DNA from: CALMKX01 sp036274895
GTDB lineage: Bacteria > Acidobacteriota > Thermoanaerobaculia > Multivoradales > SZUA-115
Assembly: GCA_036274895.1 (NCBI GenBank)
Contig: DASUEU010000018.1
Coordinates: 124,001-188,000, forward strand
Length of the DNA: 64,000 bases
Direction of reading: 5' to 3'
The position numbers were made by a program, and so were the translations under genes. Positions 48,237 to 56,999 of this stretch are shown piece after piece. How positions within the stretch are numbered: the first letter of the stretch is position 1; each line of letters begins with the position of its first letter. Below the pieces are notes generated by a model. That model was not told where the DNA came from. It was given only the letters and a program-made list of their open reading frames with translations, and ran no database searches.

Positions 48237-49898
48237 ATGCGTTCTCGTCTCGCCCTGCTCCTTGCCCTTCTGACGCCTTTTCCTTGCCCGGCTGCCGAAG
48301 CTCAGAGCCCTTCCGCACCGCCCCGCACGGTGACCATCCTGGCGATCAACGACGTTTACCGAATCGAGGGCCTGGAGAGTGGCACGGTTGGCGGGATCGC
48401 GCGGGTGCGGGCTCTGCGGGCCGAGCTGGAGCGGGAGGACCCGGAGCTGCTGGTGGTCCACGCCGGGGACTTGCTCTTCCCCTCCTTCGCCAGCCGCCGC
48501 TACAAGGGCGCCCAGATGGTCGACGTGCTGAACCTGCTCGACGGAGCGGCCCAGCGCTTCGACCCGCGCTTCTTCGTCACCTTCGGCAACCACGAGTTCG
48601 ACCTGAGGCGCTGCGACCAGGCCGCGGACCTCGGGCGACGAGTCGCCGAAGCGGAGTTCCGTTGGCTGTCCGGCAACGTCGTCTTCGTCCAGACCGCCGA
48701 CGGCCGGCCCCTGGTCGGGGGGGACAACGTGGTCCCCTCGGCGATTGTCGAGGCCAACGGCCTCAAGGTCGGGCTCTTCGGGCTCACCATCCCGACCGAC
48801 GGGATCCAGTACGTCAAGGAGTTCCGCGGTCCAACCGCCACGGCCCGCGAGCTGATTCGCAGCTTGCGCCAGCGAGGGGCCGAAGTGATCATCGGCGTGA
48901 CCCACCTCGAAGTGGGGGACGACCTGGACCTGCTCCGAGATCTCGGCGAGGAGGCTCCCGACCTGATCCTCGGCGGCCACGAGCACGAGCAGCGAGTCTG
49001 CACCGCGAACGGCCGCAAGGTGATCAAAGCGGACGCGGACGCGCGCACCGCCACCGTTGCCCGCTTGACTCGCTACGCGGATGGCCGCATCGAGGTCCAG
49101 CACGAGATCCGGCCTCTCTCCGGGAGCTCGCCCTCGCCGGATCCTCAAGTGGCCGAGGCCGTCCAGGCCTGGCAGAACCGGCTCGCCCGTGAGTTCTGCG
49201 CCGCCGAGGGGAAGGGACCGGACTGCCTCGATCAAGCCCTGGCACCCACCACCGCCTTGCTCGAGGGGGAGGAGACCAAGATCCGCTCTCGCGAGACCGG
49301 GCTCGGCGACTACCTGGCCGATCTGATGCGCTCCGAGATGGCCCCGTGCGGCGCCCAGGTGGCCTTCCTCAACTCTGGCTCGCTGCGCCTCAACCAGGAC
49401 GTCCCTGCGGGCACCATGCTCACCCGCCGCCATCTCGAGGAGCTCTTCCAGTACGAGACCAAGCTCCTGCTGCTGCGCATCCCGGGCTCGACGCTGATCC
49501 AGGTCGCCCAGCACGCCGCTCGCGGCTGGCCGGGGAGCGGCAGCTGGCTGCAGATTTCGGGCTTCACCTTCGAGCACGATCCGGGTGGGCGCACGGCGAA
49601 GAACGTCTTGCTGGTGACACCGGAGGGCCGTCGCCCCGTGAGGACGGACGAGGAAATCCTGGCAGTGACCAACCAGTTCCTCGTTGATCCCGCCCAGGGG
49701 GACCAGGACGGCTACCAGATGCTCGGGCTCGCCCAGGTGGTCGGCGAGTGCACGGTCAACGGCCTCGATCTCAAGAAAAGGGCTCTGGAGGCGATCGCAG
49801 CGAGCGCGCCCGAGGGCATCGCACCGGCCACCGACGGTCGCATCCTCCAGCCGGCCCTCGATGAGGGCGCGGGGCGGTGCGGCGGGACGGCCTACTGA
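48237..49898 (+). CDS. Secreted 5'-nucleotidase (UshA family)
   Basis: This 553-residue protein has a signal peptide (LALLLALLTPFPCPAAEAQ). The metallophosphatase domain (about 30-280) shows AINDVY, VHAGDLLFPS, VTFGNHEFDL, and the LGGHEHE ligand pair. The C-terminal nucleotide-binding domain (about 330-540) has GLGDYLADLM, FLNSGSLR and ISGFTFEHD. It should dephosphorylate nucleotides or related esters in the periplasm. An AGGAGGT site precedes the ATG. It ends the plus-strand run and is followed by a repeat field. Confidence 0.9.
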   Translation: MRSRLALLLALLTPFPCPAAEAQSPSAPPRTVTILAINDVYRIEGLESGTVGGIARVRALRAELEREDPELLVVHAGDLLFPSFASRRYKGAQMVDVLNLLDGAAQRFDPRFFVTFGNHEFDLRRCDQAADLGRRVAEAEFRWLSGNVVFVQTADGRPLVGGDNVVPSAIVEANGLKVGLFGLTIPTDGIQYVKEFRGPTATARELIRSLRQRGAEVIIGVTHLEVGDDLDLLRDLGEEAPDLILGGHEHEQRVCTANGRKVIKADADARTATVARLTRYADGRIEVQHEIRPLSGSSPSPDPQVAEAVQAWQNRLAREFCAAEGKGPDCLDQALAPTTALLEGEETKIRSRETGLGDYLADLMRSEMAPCGAQVAFLNSGSLRLNQDVPAGTMLTRRHLEELFQYETKLLLLRIPGSTLIQVAQHAARGWPGSGSWLQISGFTFEHDPGGRTAKNVLLVTPEGRRPVRTDEEILAVTNQFLVDPAQGDQDGYQMLGLAQVVGECTVNGLDLKKRALEAIAASAPEGIAPATDGRILQPALDEGAGRCGGTAY

Positions 49899-50169
49899 GC
49901 CCCTCACCCCCTCGGTCCCCCTCTCCCGACCCACCCACACCATCCTCCGGGAGAGGGGGAGGCCGGAGGGGAGACAACGACCCCGTTGTCACCCCGAGCG
50001 AAGCCGAGGGGTCTCCCCGGCAGCGGCCCGGAGGGGATGGATTACCGCTTCGCGGGAATGACGGCGGGAGAGACATCCCCTCCGGTCCCCCTCTCCCGGA
50101 GGTCGGTGTGGGCGGGCCGGGAGCATGCCCTGAGTGCAGCCGAAGAGAGGGGCAGGGGTGAGGGTCGCC
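49899..50169. repeat. Mosaic of palindromic dispersed repeats
   Basis: The gap between two convergent genes is almost all repeats. A CCCCCTCTCCCG/CGGGAGAGGGGG hairpin unit spans about 49905-49962. A CACCCCGAGCGAAGCCGAGG unit lies at about 49990-50010. The ATTaCCGC/GCGGGAAT palindrome lies at 50041-50059. A second CCCCTCTCCCGG unit spans about 50095-50160 and includes CCCTGAGTGCAGCCGAAG. The first and last face each other in inverted orientation. No gene is present. Confidence 0.75.
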
Positions 50170-52335
50170 CTAACCCGCCCCGAGCTTCTTCAGCTGGGGA
50201 TCGTCGGGATACAAGCCGCGGGCGTAGGCGAGCAGGCGGGCGGCGCTCTGTCGATCCCCCAACACCTGGAGGGTCTCGACCGCCGAGGCATAGGCGGCCG
50301 GCGAGCCGCCGTTCTGATCGACCATCCGGCGAAGCGTCGCGACCGCCTGATCGGGCTGGCCAGCCTCGACCAGCACCAGGGCCAGCCGGCTGAACGCATC
50401 GAGCCGGTCGGGGTTGGCGCGAATCTCCTCTTCGAAGCTGCGCACCGCCTCCTCCAGGCGGCCCTCGCGCGCTTCGACGTCGCCCCGCACCAGGAAGTAC
50501 CCGGTCGGCGGCGGCAAGGTCTCTTTCTGCTGACGAGTCTCCGCCTGGGTGAAGGCGGACCTCGCCTCGGCGAGCTTGCCTTGCCGGGCCAGGATCCGGG
50601 CGAGCACCACCCAGGACTCCACCTTCTCCGGCTGGGTTCGCGTGAGCTCCGTGGCTTGGCGTTGTGCCTCGCTGAAGTCCTCCGCCAGCATGGCGATCTC
50701 CGCCAGCTGCTGCCGGGCCTTGGCGGGCGACGACGTGAGAGCCAGCTCCGCGTGCGCTCGGGCCTCCTGGTAGCGACCCAGCTCGGCGAGGAGAGCGGCC
50801 AGCGAGAGGGCGATCCACGGTGAGCCACCGGAGTTCTCGAGCGCCTTCTGGTAGACCTCCACCGCTTCCGTGCGGCGCCCCGCTCGTACCAGGGCGATCG
50901 AGAGCTTGTCCCAGGCGTCCTGCATCCGGGGGTTGCGCTCCACCATCCGCCGCAGCAGAGGCACGGCGTCATGGAAGCGGTCGAGTCCCATCAGCCGGGT
51001 GGCTTCCTTGAGATCCGCGAGGGCTCCGATCTGAGCCTTGGGATCCGGCAGGGGGCCCTCTGCGAAAAGGACCGGCGCCCCGGCGTAGCCCAGGGCCGCG
51101 AGCTTCGCCTGAGTCTCAGGATCCACCTCGCTGGGCTTGGCCAGGGGCTTGCGCAGGGGGTGGAGCTGCTGCCGCAGCGTCACGAACGCGCGCTTCTCGG
51201 TCGAGAGGACGTTGTTCTTCTGGGCCGAGTCCGCGAGCAGGTCGTAGAGCTCGGGATCGGGAGCGTCGATGTACTGGAAGCGATCCCCGATCAGGGAGGC
51301 GAGATCGCTCCAGCCCATGTGCAGACGGGGGTAGAAGGTCTCGGAATAGACCCCCCGCCCGGCGTCGTTCGGGCCCAGGCCCGTGAGCGGTCGTCCCGCG
51401 AGCCCCGCCGGCACATCGACCCCCACACTGGCGAGAACCGTGGGCATCACGTCGGCGAGCTGGGCCGGCATCGAAACCCGCTCGCCGCCTCGGGAGCCCC
51501 CTGGCAGCTTGACCAGCAACGGCACCTGGAGCGACTCGCGATAGAGGAAGATCCCGTGCTCCTCCTCGCCGTGGTCCCCCAGACCCTCGCCATGATCGGA
51601 GAGCACGATCAGCAGGGCTCGGTCGTAGAGCTTGCGTTGCTTGAGCGCGCCGACCAGCCGGCCCACCAAGGTGTCGGCGTAAGCCACCTCGCCGTCGTAG
51701 GGATGGGAGTAGCGGGACCGGAACGGCTCAGGAGGTAGGTAGGGGGTGTGAGGCTCGTAGACGTGGAGGAAAAGGAACGTCCGATCTTGCCCCCCCTGGT
51801 CCAACCAGGACAGGCCCAGCCGCAACGTCTCCTCTCCCTTCCGCTGCAACCCGCCGAGCGGCGTGTCTTTCCTCGCCTGGATGCTGTCCTCGTAGAAGTC
51901 GAAGCCCTTCGCCAGGCCCGTGTCGCCATGCAGCACGAAGGCCGACACCGCTGCCCCGGTGCGGTAGCCAGCCTCGTGCAGAAGCCTGGGGAGAAACGGA
52001 TGGCGCTCGGCGGCGAAGGGATAGCCGACGTTGTCGCGCACGCCGTGCTCCGGCGGTAGCAGCCCGGTGAGCATCGAAACGTGCGAGGGTAGGGTGAGGG
52101 GGTAGTGGCTGTAGGCCCGCTCGAAGAGAATCGAGTCCTTGGCCAGCGCCGAGATGGCGGGGGTCTCGATGGTCGTGTTGCCGTAAGCGGCCAAGCGGTC
52201 GCTGCGCAGGGTGTCGATCGAGAGGATCACGACCGGGGCACCCGGCCAGGAGCGGGTCCTGCCGCCGCAGCCGGTGCCCAGCAGGGTCATGCCTGCCAGG
52301 GCACCGATCACAAGGCAGCGGGCAAAGCGGATCAT
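50170..52335 (-). CDS. Sulfatase-superfamily lipoprotein with TPR domain
   Basis: This 721-residue protein has a lipoprotein signal (MTLLGTGCGG). A sulfatase-fold domain (about 30-395) shows VVILSIDTLRSDRLAAYG, the nucleophile site LTLPSHVSMLTG, FLHVYEPHTPY and VLSDHGEGLGDHGE, and TPR repeats follow (about 415-721). At the position of the formylglycine Cys/Ser of true sulfatases there is Thr (T-L-P-S-H), so no FGE maturation is expected; phospho-transfer or hydrolysis by Thr is more likely. The TPRs suggest protein partners. It is co-oriented with the TPR gene at 52370. Confidence 0.85.
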   Translation of the reverse strand: MIRFARCLVIGALAGMTLLGTGCGGRTRSWPGAPVVILSIDTLRSDRLAAYGNTTIETPAISALAKDSILFERAYSHYPLTLPSHVSMLTGLLPPEHGVRDNVGYPFAAERHPFLPRLLHEAGYRTGAAVSAFVLHGDTGLAKGFDFYEDSIQARKDTPLGGLQRKGEETLRLGLSWLDQGGQDRTFLFLHVYEPHTPYLPPEPFRSRYSHPYDGEVAYADTLVGRLVGALKQRKLYDRALLIVLSDHGEGLGDHGEEEHGIFLYRESLQVPLLVKLPGGSRGGERVSMPAQLADVMPTVLASVGVDVPAGLAGRPLTGLGPNDAGRGVYSETFYPRLHMGWSDLASLIGDRFQYIDAPDPELYDLLADSAQKNNVLSTEKRAFVTLRQQLHPLRKPLAKPSEVDPETQAKLAALGYAGAPVLFAEGPLPDPKAQIGALADLKEATRLMGLDRFHDAVPLLRRMVERNPRMQDAWDKLSIALVRAGRRTEAVEVYQKALENSGGSPWIALSLAALLAELGRYQEARAHAELALTSSPAKARQQLAEIAMLAEDFSEAQRQATELTRTQPEKVESWVVLARILARQGKLAEARSAFTQAETRQQKETLPPPTGYFLVRGDVEAREGRLEEAVRSFEEEIRANPDRLDAFSRLALVLVEAGQPDQAVATLRRMVDQNGGSPAAYASAVETLQVLGDRQSAARLLAYARGLYPDDPQLKKLGAG

Positions 52336-52369
52336 CGAGCGGCGACCGGCGGCGGGGGCTCGGCGAGCC

Positions 52370-53317
52370 TCAGAGGGCGGCCAGGAAGTCCTTGGCCTCG
52401 GCAGCGCGCGGGTGGTTCGGGTCCAGCTCGAGGAGCTTCTGGAAGTCGGCCTTGGCTTCGGCCGTCTTGTTCTGGTTGAGGTAGCACAACCCGCGGTAGT
52501 AGTAACCGTCGGGAAGGCCCGGGTTGTCCGCCACCACCTGCTCGAAGTAGACGAGCGCCTCGGCCGTTTTGCCCTCGTTGAACTTCTGGATGCCCAGGTT
52601 GAGCAAGCTGTTGGGGTCGACCTTGAACTCGCCGGTGATCCGCGCCTTGTAGGGCGCCGCCTCCGCCTCCTTGCCGTCGTTGAGGAGGATGGTGACGATC
52701 AGCTTCAGGCTGTCTTGATCGTCGGGAGCGACGGTCAGTGCCCTCTGCAGGGTCTCCATCGCCTCGGCCTTCTTGCCCTCTTCGTAGTAGGTGCGAACGA
52801 TGCCGCGCAGGATGGCCGGATGGCTCGCGGTGTCTTCGATGGCGGCGATGGCCTTCTCATATTCGGCGCGGGCTTCGGCGAACTTGCGCTCCATCATCAG
52901 GGCGTTGCCGCGCTCGATCATGCCGGCCGGGCTCTCGGCCTTGGTCGCCTCGATCAACTCCTTGGGGATCGGGTTCAGGGAGACCCGCAATGTCTCGCCG
53001 GGGCCGATGCCTTCGGAGAGGACCCGGGCGGCGCCCTCGGCGATCTTGAAGCCTTCGGCCTCGATGAGCACCGTCCAGGTACCGGTGGCGAGACCCAGCG
53101 TCGACCAGCGGCCCTTCTTGTCCGTGATCAGGGGCTTGGGCCCATTCCCCTCGGCGTTCAGGTAAAGCGTGACCTTGGCGCCAGCGATCGGGTTCCTGTC
53201 CTGGTCGGTGACGATGCCCTGGAGCCGGCCACGGCCGGCCCAGTCCTGGGCCTCGACCGAGGAGCCGAGCAGCAGAAGACCCACGAGAAGCGGAGCGAAA
53301 ACCGTCGCGCGTTGCAT
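52370..53317 (-). CDS. Secreted carboxypeptidase-regulatory-like and TPR protein
   Basis: This 315-residue protein has a signal peptide (LLVGLLLLGSSVEAQ) and an N-terminal beta-sandwich (about 30-118, GIVTDQDRNPIAGAKVTLYL through GTWTVLIEAEGF) of the carboxypeptidase-regulatory type. Three to four TPR repeats follow (about 130-315, for example SLLNLGIQKFNEGKTAEALV and GYYYRGLCYLNQNKTAEAKA). It is likely a periplasmic scaffold. It lies downstream of the TonB receptor, but a terminator stands between them. Confidence 0.85.
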   Translation of the reverse strand: MQRATVFAPLLVGLLLLGSSVEAQDWAGRGRLQGIVTDQDRNPIAGAKVTLYLNAEGNGPKPLITDKKGRWSTLGLATGTWTVLIEAEGFKIAEGAARVLSEGIGPGETLRVSLNPIPKELIEATKAESPAGMIERGNALMMERKFAEARAEYEKAIAAIEDTASHPAILRGIVRTYYEEGKKAEAMETLQRALTVAPDDQDSLKLIVTILLNDGKEAEAAPYKARITGEFKVDPNSLLNLGIQKFNEGKTAEALVYFEQVVADNPGLPDGYYYRGLCYLNQNKTAEAKADFQKLLELDPNHPRAAEAKDFLAAL

Positions 53318-53360
53318 TTCAACCTCCGTCGAAAGCCGGAGTCTAACGCGAACCCCTGGA

Positions 53361-53393
53361 AACGAAAAACCGCCGGGGTTGCCCCCGGCGGTT
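53361..53393 (-). terminator. Intrinsic terminator of the TonB receptor gene
   Basis: AACCGCCGGGG and CCCCGGCGGTT form an 11-bp GC-rich stem around a four-base loop. On the minus strand the stem is followed by TTTTTCGTTTC. This is a standard rho-independent terminator, 23 bases after the receptor stop. Confidence 0.9.
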
Positions 53394-53415
53394 CTCTCCG
53401 AGCCAACGACCGGGC

Positions 53416-56400
53416 TTACCGGAAGTTGAAGCGGACGCCCAGGCGGAACACGCGCGGGCTGACGATCTCGCGGACGTAGTCGCCGTTGGTCAGGCCGGTG
53501 AGCACCTGACGGGTCTGGCCACCCACCACGGTCGTGTCGGTGACGCCGTCGCGGTTGTTGTCGACGCCGGCGCGGACCGAAGACTCGGTCTGGAGAGTGT
53601 TGTTGTTGTTCAGCAAGTTGAAGCCGTCCACCGAAACGGTGAGGCCGAAGTCGCTGAAGTGGAACTCCTTCTCCAAGCGAGCGTTGAAGATGAGCACGTC
53701 GTCGTTGCGGTACGACTCGACGTCCGTGACGGCGAGGAAGTTCCGCGTGCCGATCGCGTCACCGGGGTTGGTGCGGACGTTGTAGGGGATCGGATAGCCC
53801 TCGCGGCCGGAAAGGTTGCCCGCGATGTTGAAGCCCCACGGACGGTCCGGAGCGATCTGGTACAGACCGCTGATGTCGAACGCCCAGTTGCTGTTGATGA
53901 AGACGTTGCCCTTGGCGCCCGAGGTGGTGCCGGAGCCGAGAAGGACCGCGCCGCCGTCAACCGACGAGCCGGGCAGCAGGTTGTTGCCCTCCTCGTTGGC
54001 GCTGTTCGGAACGCTCCACTCCCAGTCGCTCCAGGTCACGTGGCCGCGGAGCAGCCAGCGGTTGGCCAGGCGCTTGTTGAAGGTGAGGCTGACGCCGAGG
54101 TAATCCTGCTCACGGTCGCCGTTGGTGAGGAACACACCACCGTTCGTGGTCAGGTTGGGATTGAGCCGGCGGATCGGCACGATCTGGGTCGAGCCGTCCG
54201 GCAGGGTGACGATCAGGTTGCGCACCAGCGAGTAGTCAGCCGAGGTATGAACCCGGCCGAGGCTGCCCGCGGGCTCGCTGCCGTCCAGCACCAAGCGCTC
54301 GTTCTCGAGGATGTCGCTGTACTTGCGGATGGTGGCCGACAGGCCGATCAGGAACTCCGGCAGCAGCGAGTGCTCGACCGAGAGAACCAGCTCGTCGGTG
54401 GTCGGGGCGTCGAGGTTCGGGTCGGTGATGTTGAGCGGAATGAGGCCCGGGTTGTTCGGGTCGAAGCCGACGTAGAAGGCCGTGGGGCCGATCTCGTTCG
54501 GGGTGATGGCGCCGTCACCGTTCGGGTCGTCCCAGTAGAAGTAGTGATACTGGTAGTTCGCCGGGTTGGTGTTGGAGACCGTGCCCGAGCCGAGCTGATC
54601 GGCGAAGCGGGAGTAGGAAGCCCGGATCAGGGTCTTGCGCTGCTCGCCCAAGGCATAGGTCAGGCCCAGGCGCGGAGTGATGGACTCCCACTCGAAGCCG
54701 GGGTCGCCACCGGCGAAAGTGCCGCCGCTGCCGTTCGCGCCCGTGATGACGTTGCCGTCGAAGTCGCGGAACGGGATCGGGGTGGCCGGGATGGTGGCCG
54801 GGCTGTTGGTGCCCTCCTGCAGGTCGTAGCGCAGACCGAAGTTCGCCACGAGGTTGCCGAAGGTCATGGTGTCCTGGACGTAGAGCGAGGTGTACTCGAC
54901 CTCGTCCGTGATGTTGCGGTCGGTGCGGTTGAAGCCGAGGCCGAAGGCGGCGAGGCCGACCAGCTGCTGGCCCGGCCAGGTGGAGAACGAGGTCACTTCG
55001 ATGTTGCGGTAGCTGACGCCGAAGCGCAGCTCGTGGCTGGAGGAGCCCACGTTGAAGAAGTAGTTGCCGTCGAGCTTGTACTGCTCCGCCGGCCGATCCG
55101 TCTCGTAGACCAGGAAGCTGTTGGCCCACACGCCGGCGGCACTCTGCACGACGTTGGGGAAGGTCGGGTCGCCGATGCCGCCACCGATCGGGGTCAGCGA
55201 GAAGCCGCCCTCGACCTTGGAGGCCATGCCGGTCAGGTAGAAGTTCGAGTTGAAGATGTGGGTGTCCTCGAGCTTGTAGATCGGGGTGCCACCCTTCTGG
55301 TTCCAGGTCGTCGCCGGCGGCCGGGTCGGGCCGGCGTTACGGCCGCTCTTCTGCTTGTCACCGAAGTGGTAGAAGGCGGTCAGCGAGTTGTTCGCCGTGA
55401 CCTGGGCGTTGATCTTGGCGGCATAGGCCGGCAGCTCGGTGACGTCGTGGCTGCCCGGGCCGGTGGCGCCCTGCACACCGCGCAGGGTCAGGAGGTCGAT
55501 CTCCTGGGTGCCGTAGGAGCCCCAGAGCCACACGCGGTCCTTGACGATCGGACCGCCGCCCTCGGCGCCGTAGTCGAGGATCTCGACGATGGCGTTGCCC
55601 TGGGCGAAGGGGGGCTGGGCGTTGGAGTTCGGCACGCCGTTGGCGCCCGTGACGGTGATCGAACCGTTCGGGTTGACGATCGCCCGGCTGGCGTTCCACA
55701 GGCCGGCCTGGCCGAGCTCGCTGTTGTCGAAGTCGAGGTCGGACTGGTAGCTCTCGTCGGTCTGGAAGTACCGGCCGGAGAACCGCCACTCGTTGGTGCC
55801 GCGCTTCGTCACCATGTTCATGGTCACGCCGCCGGTCGCCAGGGAGACGTCGGTGCCACCGGTGGTGACCTGCATCTCCTCGAACGAGTCGAAGTTGTAG
55901 TACGTCGGCGAGGAGCCGATCGCACCCATGTCCGTGATGACCACGCCGTCCACCGCCCACACGGAGTTGTCGTCGTTGGTGCCCGGGCTGATGTAGAGGG
56001 TCTGCTGACCGCTCTCGTTGCCGCCGACGTTGACGCGGTCGACGAGCACGCCCGGGGTCTGCTGCAGGATCACCCAGGGGTCACGGGCGGTCGGGATCTT
56101 CTCGAGCTCGACCTGGGACACCGTCTGACCGGTGGAGATCTTCCGCTCGTCGAGGAGCGGGCTTTCCGAGGTCACCGTGATGACCTCTTCCACCGCTGGG
56201 GTGAGGGTCACCTCGATGGAGGTGTTACGGCCGACCGAAATGCTGATGTTCGGGTAGTCGACCGTGGAGAAACCCTCGAGCTCGGCCTTGAGCTGGTAGC
56301 CGCCCGGGGAGAGCCCCAGGAACCGGAACTGCCCCTCGGCGTTGGTCACCTGGACCTGGGTCGCGCCGGTACCCGTGAGGGTGACCGTGACGCCCGGGAG

Positions 56401-56535
56401 GGGAGCTCCCTGGTTGTCCTGGACCGTGCCGTAGAGGTTGCCGGACTGCAGCTGAGCGAAAGCCGAGCCCGCGCCCACCAGCAGCGCGAGCGCTGCGAGG
56501 ACGAGGACCTTCCGCCACTGATTAATGCTGCTCAT
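53416..56535 (-). CDS. Oar-like TonB-dependent outer-membrane receptor
   Basis: This 1039-residue protein has a signal peptide (VLVLAALALLVGAGSAFAQ), a carboxypeptidase-regulatory beta-sandwich (about 30-115, LYGTVQDNQGAPLPGVTVTL), a TonB plug (about 120-250, EKIPTARDPWVILQQTPGV and VDGVVITDMGA), and a large beta-barrel ending in the aromatic strand VFRLGVRFNFR. The composition, with few Cys and Lys and many Asn, Gly and Tyr, is typical of highly expressed outer-membrane proteins. Oar-type receptors are abundant in Acidobacteriota and Myxococcota and import large or oligomeric substrates. The ligand is unknown. It has its own promoter, long leader and terminator. Confidence 0.93.
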   Translation of the reverse strand: MSSINQWRKVLVLAALALLVGAGSAFAQLQSGNLYGTVQDNQGAPLPGVTVTLTGTGATQVQVTNAEGQFRFLGLSPGGYQLKAELEGFSTVDYPNISISVGRNTSIEVTLTPAVEEVITVTSESPLLDERKISTGQTVSQVELEKIPTARDPWVILQQTPGVLVDRVNVGGNESGQQTLYISPGTNDDNSVWAVDGVVITDMGAIGSSPTYYNFDSFEEMQVTTGGTDVSLATGGVTMNMVTKRGTNEWRFSGRYFQTDESYQSDLDFDNSELGQAGLWNASRAIVNPNGSITVTGANGVPNSNAQPPFAQGNAIVEILDYGAEGGGPIVKDRVWLWGSYGTQEIDLLTLRGVQGATGPGSHDVTELPAYAAKINAQVTANNSLTAFYHFGDKQKSGRNAGPTRPPATTWNQKGGTPIYKLEDTHIFNSNFYLTGMASKVEGGFSLTPIGGGIGDPTFPNVVQSAAGVWANSFLVYETDRPAEQYKLDGNYFFNVGSSSHELRFGVSYRNIEVTSFSTWPGQQLVGLAAFGLGFNRTDRNITDEVEYTSLYVQDTMTFGNLVANFGLRYDLQEGTNSPATIPATPIPFRDFDGNVITGANGSGGTFAGGDPGFEWESITPRLGLTYALGEQRKTLIRASYSRFADQLGSGTVSNTNPANYQYHYFYWDDPNGDGAITPNEIGPTAFYVGFDPNNPGLIPLNITDPNLDAPTTDELVLSVEHSLLPEFLIGLSATIRKYSDILENERLVLDGSEPAGSLGRVHTSADYSLVRNLIVTLPDGSTQIVPIRRLNPNLTTNGGVFLTNGDREQDYLGVSLTFNKRLANRWLLRGHVTWSDWEWSVPNSANEEGNNLLPGSSVDGGAVLLGSGTTSGAKGNVFINSNWAFDISGLYQIAPDRPWGFNIAGNLSGREGYPIPYNVRTNPGDAIGTRNFLAVTDVESYRNDDVLIFNARLEKEFHFSDFGLTVSVDGFNLLNNNNTLQTESSVRAGVDNNRDGVTDTTVVGGQTRQVLTGLTNGDYVREIVSPRVFRLGVRFNFR

Positions 56536-56661
56536 GCGAATGAAACCTCCTGTGAAGGATGGTTTACGAAAGCCTCTTCCCCGTCGTGGGGCAGAAGCAG
56601 AACGCGCGGTTGAGGAAGTCCGAGACGCAAGTATCTCACAGCTGGTTCAAGAGGCTGCTGG

Positions 56662-56677
56662 GGGGCCTCGAGGCCCC
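56662..56677. promoter_or_regulatory. 16-bp perfect palindrome in the receptor leader
   Basis: GGGGCCTCGAGGCCCC is self-complementary and lies in the predicted 5' leader of the TonB receptor mRNA, about 127 bases before the start codon. It could be a DNA operator or an RNA hairpin. Confidence 0.5.
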
Positions 56678-56708
56678 AGACTCGTCGTTCGGGACGCGCT
56701 GGAACTGG

Positions 56709-56738
56709 ACTGTAACAGGCCATTCGCCGATGGGTCAA
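56709..56738 (-). promoter_or_regulatory. Likely promoter of the TonB receptor
   Basis: On the minus strand TTGACC (56733-56738) and TACAGT (56709-56714) are separated by 18 bases. Transcription from here would give a leader of about 165 bases, which contains the palindrome at 56662 and an AGGAGG site just before the ATG. Confidence 0.5.
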
Positions 56739-56846
56739 GCAACGGCAGTGCCACCTTCGGCGGCTTCATGCTGCTGCCGCATCTCACTGAAGAGAAGAGA
56801 CTTAGGCGCCACGCCTAGAAGATGATCAGACAGGTCACAAAACCGG

Positions 56847-56885
56847 ATCCAAGATCTTGGAGGCAGTCCATCCAAAGTCTTGGAG
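56847..56885. repeat. Two direct copies of a near-palindrome
   Basis: ATCCAAGATCTTGGAG (56847-56862) and ATCCAAAGTCTTGGAG (56870-56885) differ at two bases and are 23 bp apart start to start, about two helical turns. The first contains the perfect palindrome CCAAGATCTTGG. They lie 115 bp upstream of the lipoprotein gene at 57000 and look like paired regulator-binding sites. Confidence 0.5.
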
Positions 56886-56999
56886 AATCCACGCTCGGAT
56901 CGTCGGACTCGCCCAGCCAGACCCTGAACGGACCACCAATTGGGACAGGATAGGCTCTGCCGGAACGGCCTTTGCAGCCGCAACCCGACGGAGGGCACC

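Noticed and set aside
49899..50169. Possible CRISPR array or attachment site in the repeat-rich gap
   Set aside because: The units are of different families, not evenly spaced, and no cas gene, integrase or tRNA is nearby.
50170..52335. Idea that the 11195 FGE fragment once served the window's sulfatase
   Set aside because: The sulfatase-fold protein has Thr at the nucleophile position and would not need formylglycine, and the two loci are 39 kb apart.
53659..56613. A 984-codon plus-strand open frame opposite the TonB receptor
   Set aside because: It is Val/Asp/Gly/Arg-rich without a domain, start signal or signal peptide. The opposite strand encodes a clear outer-membrane receptor with promoter and terminator.
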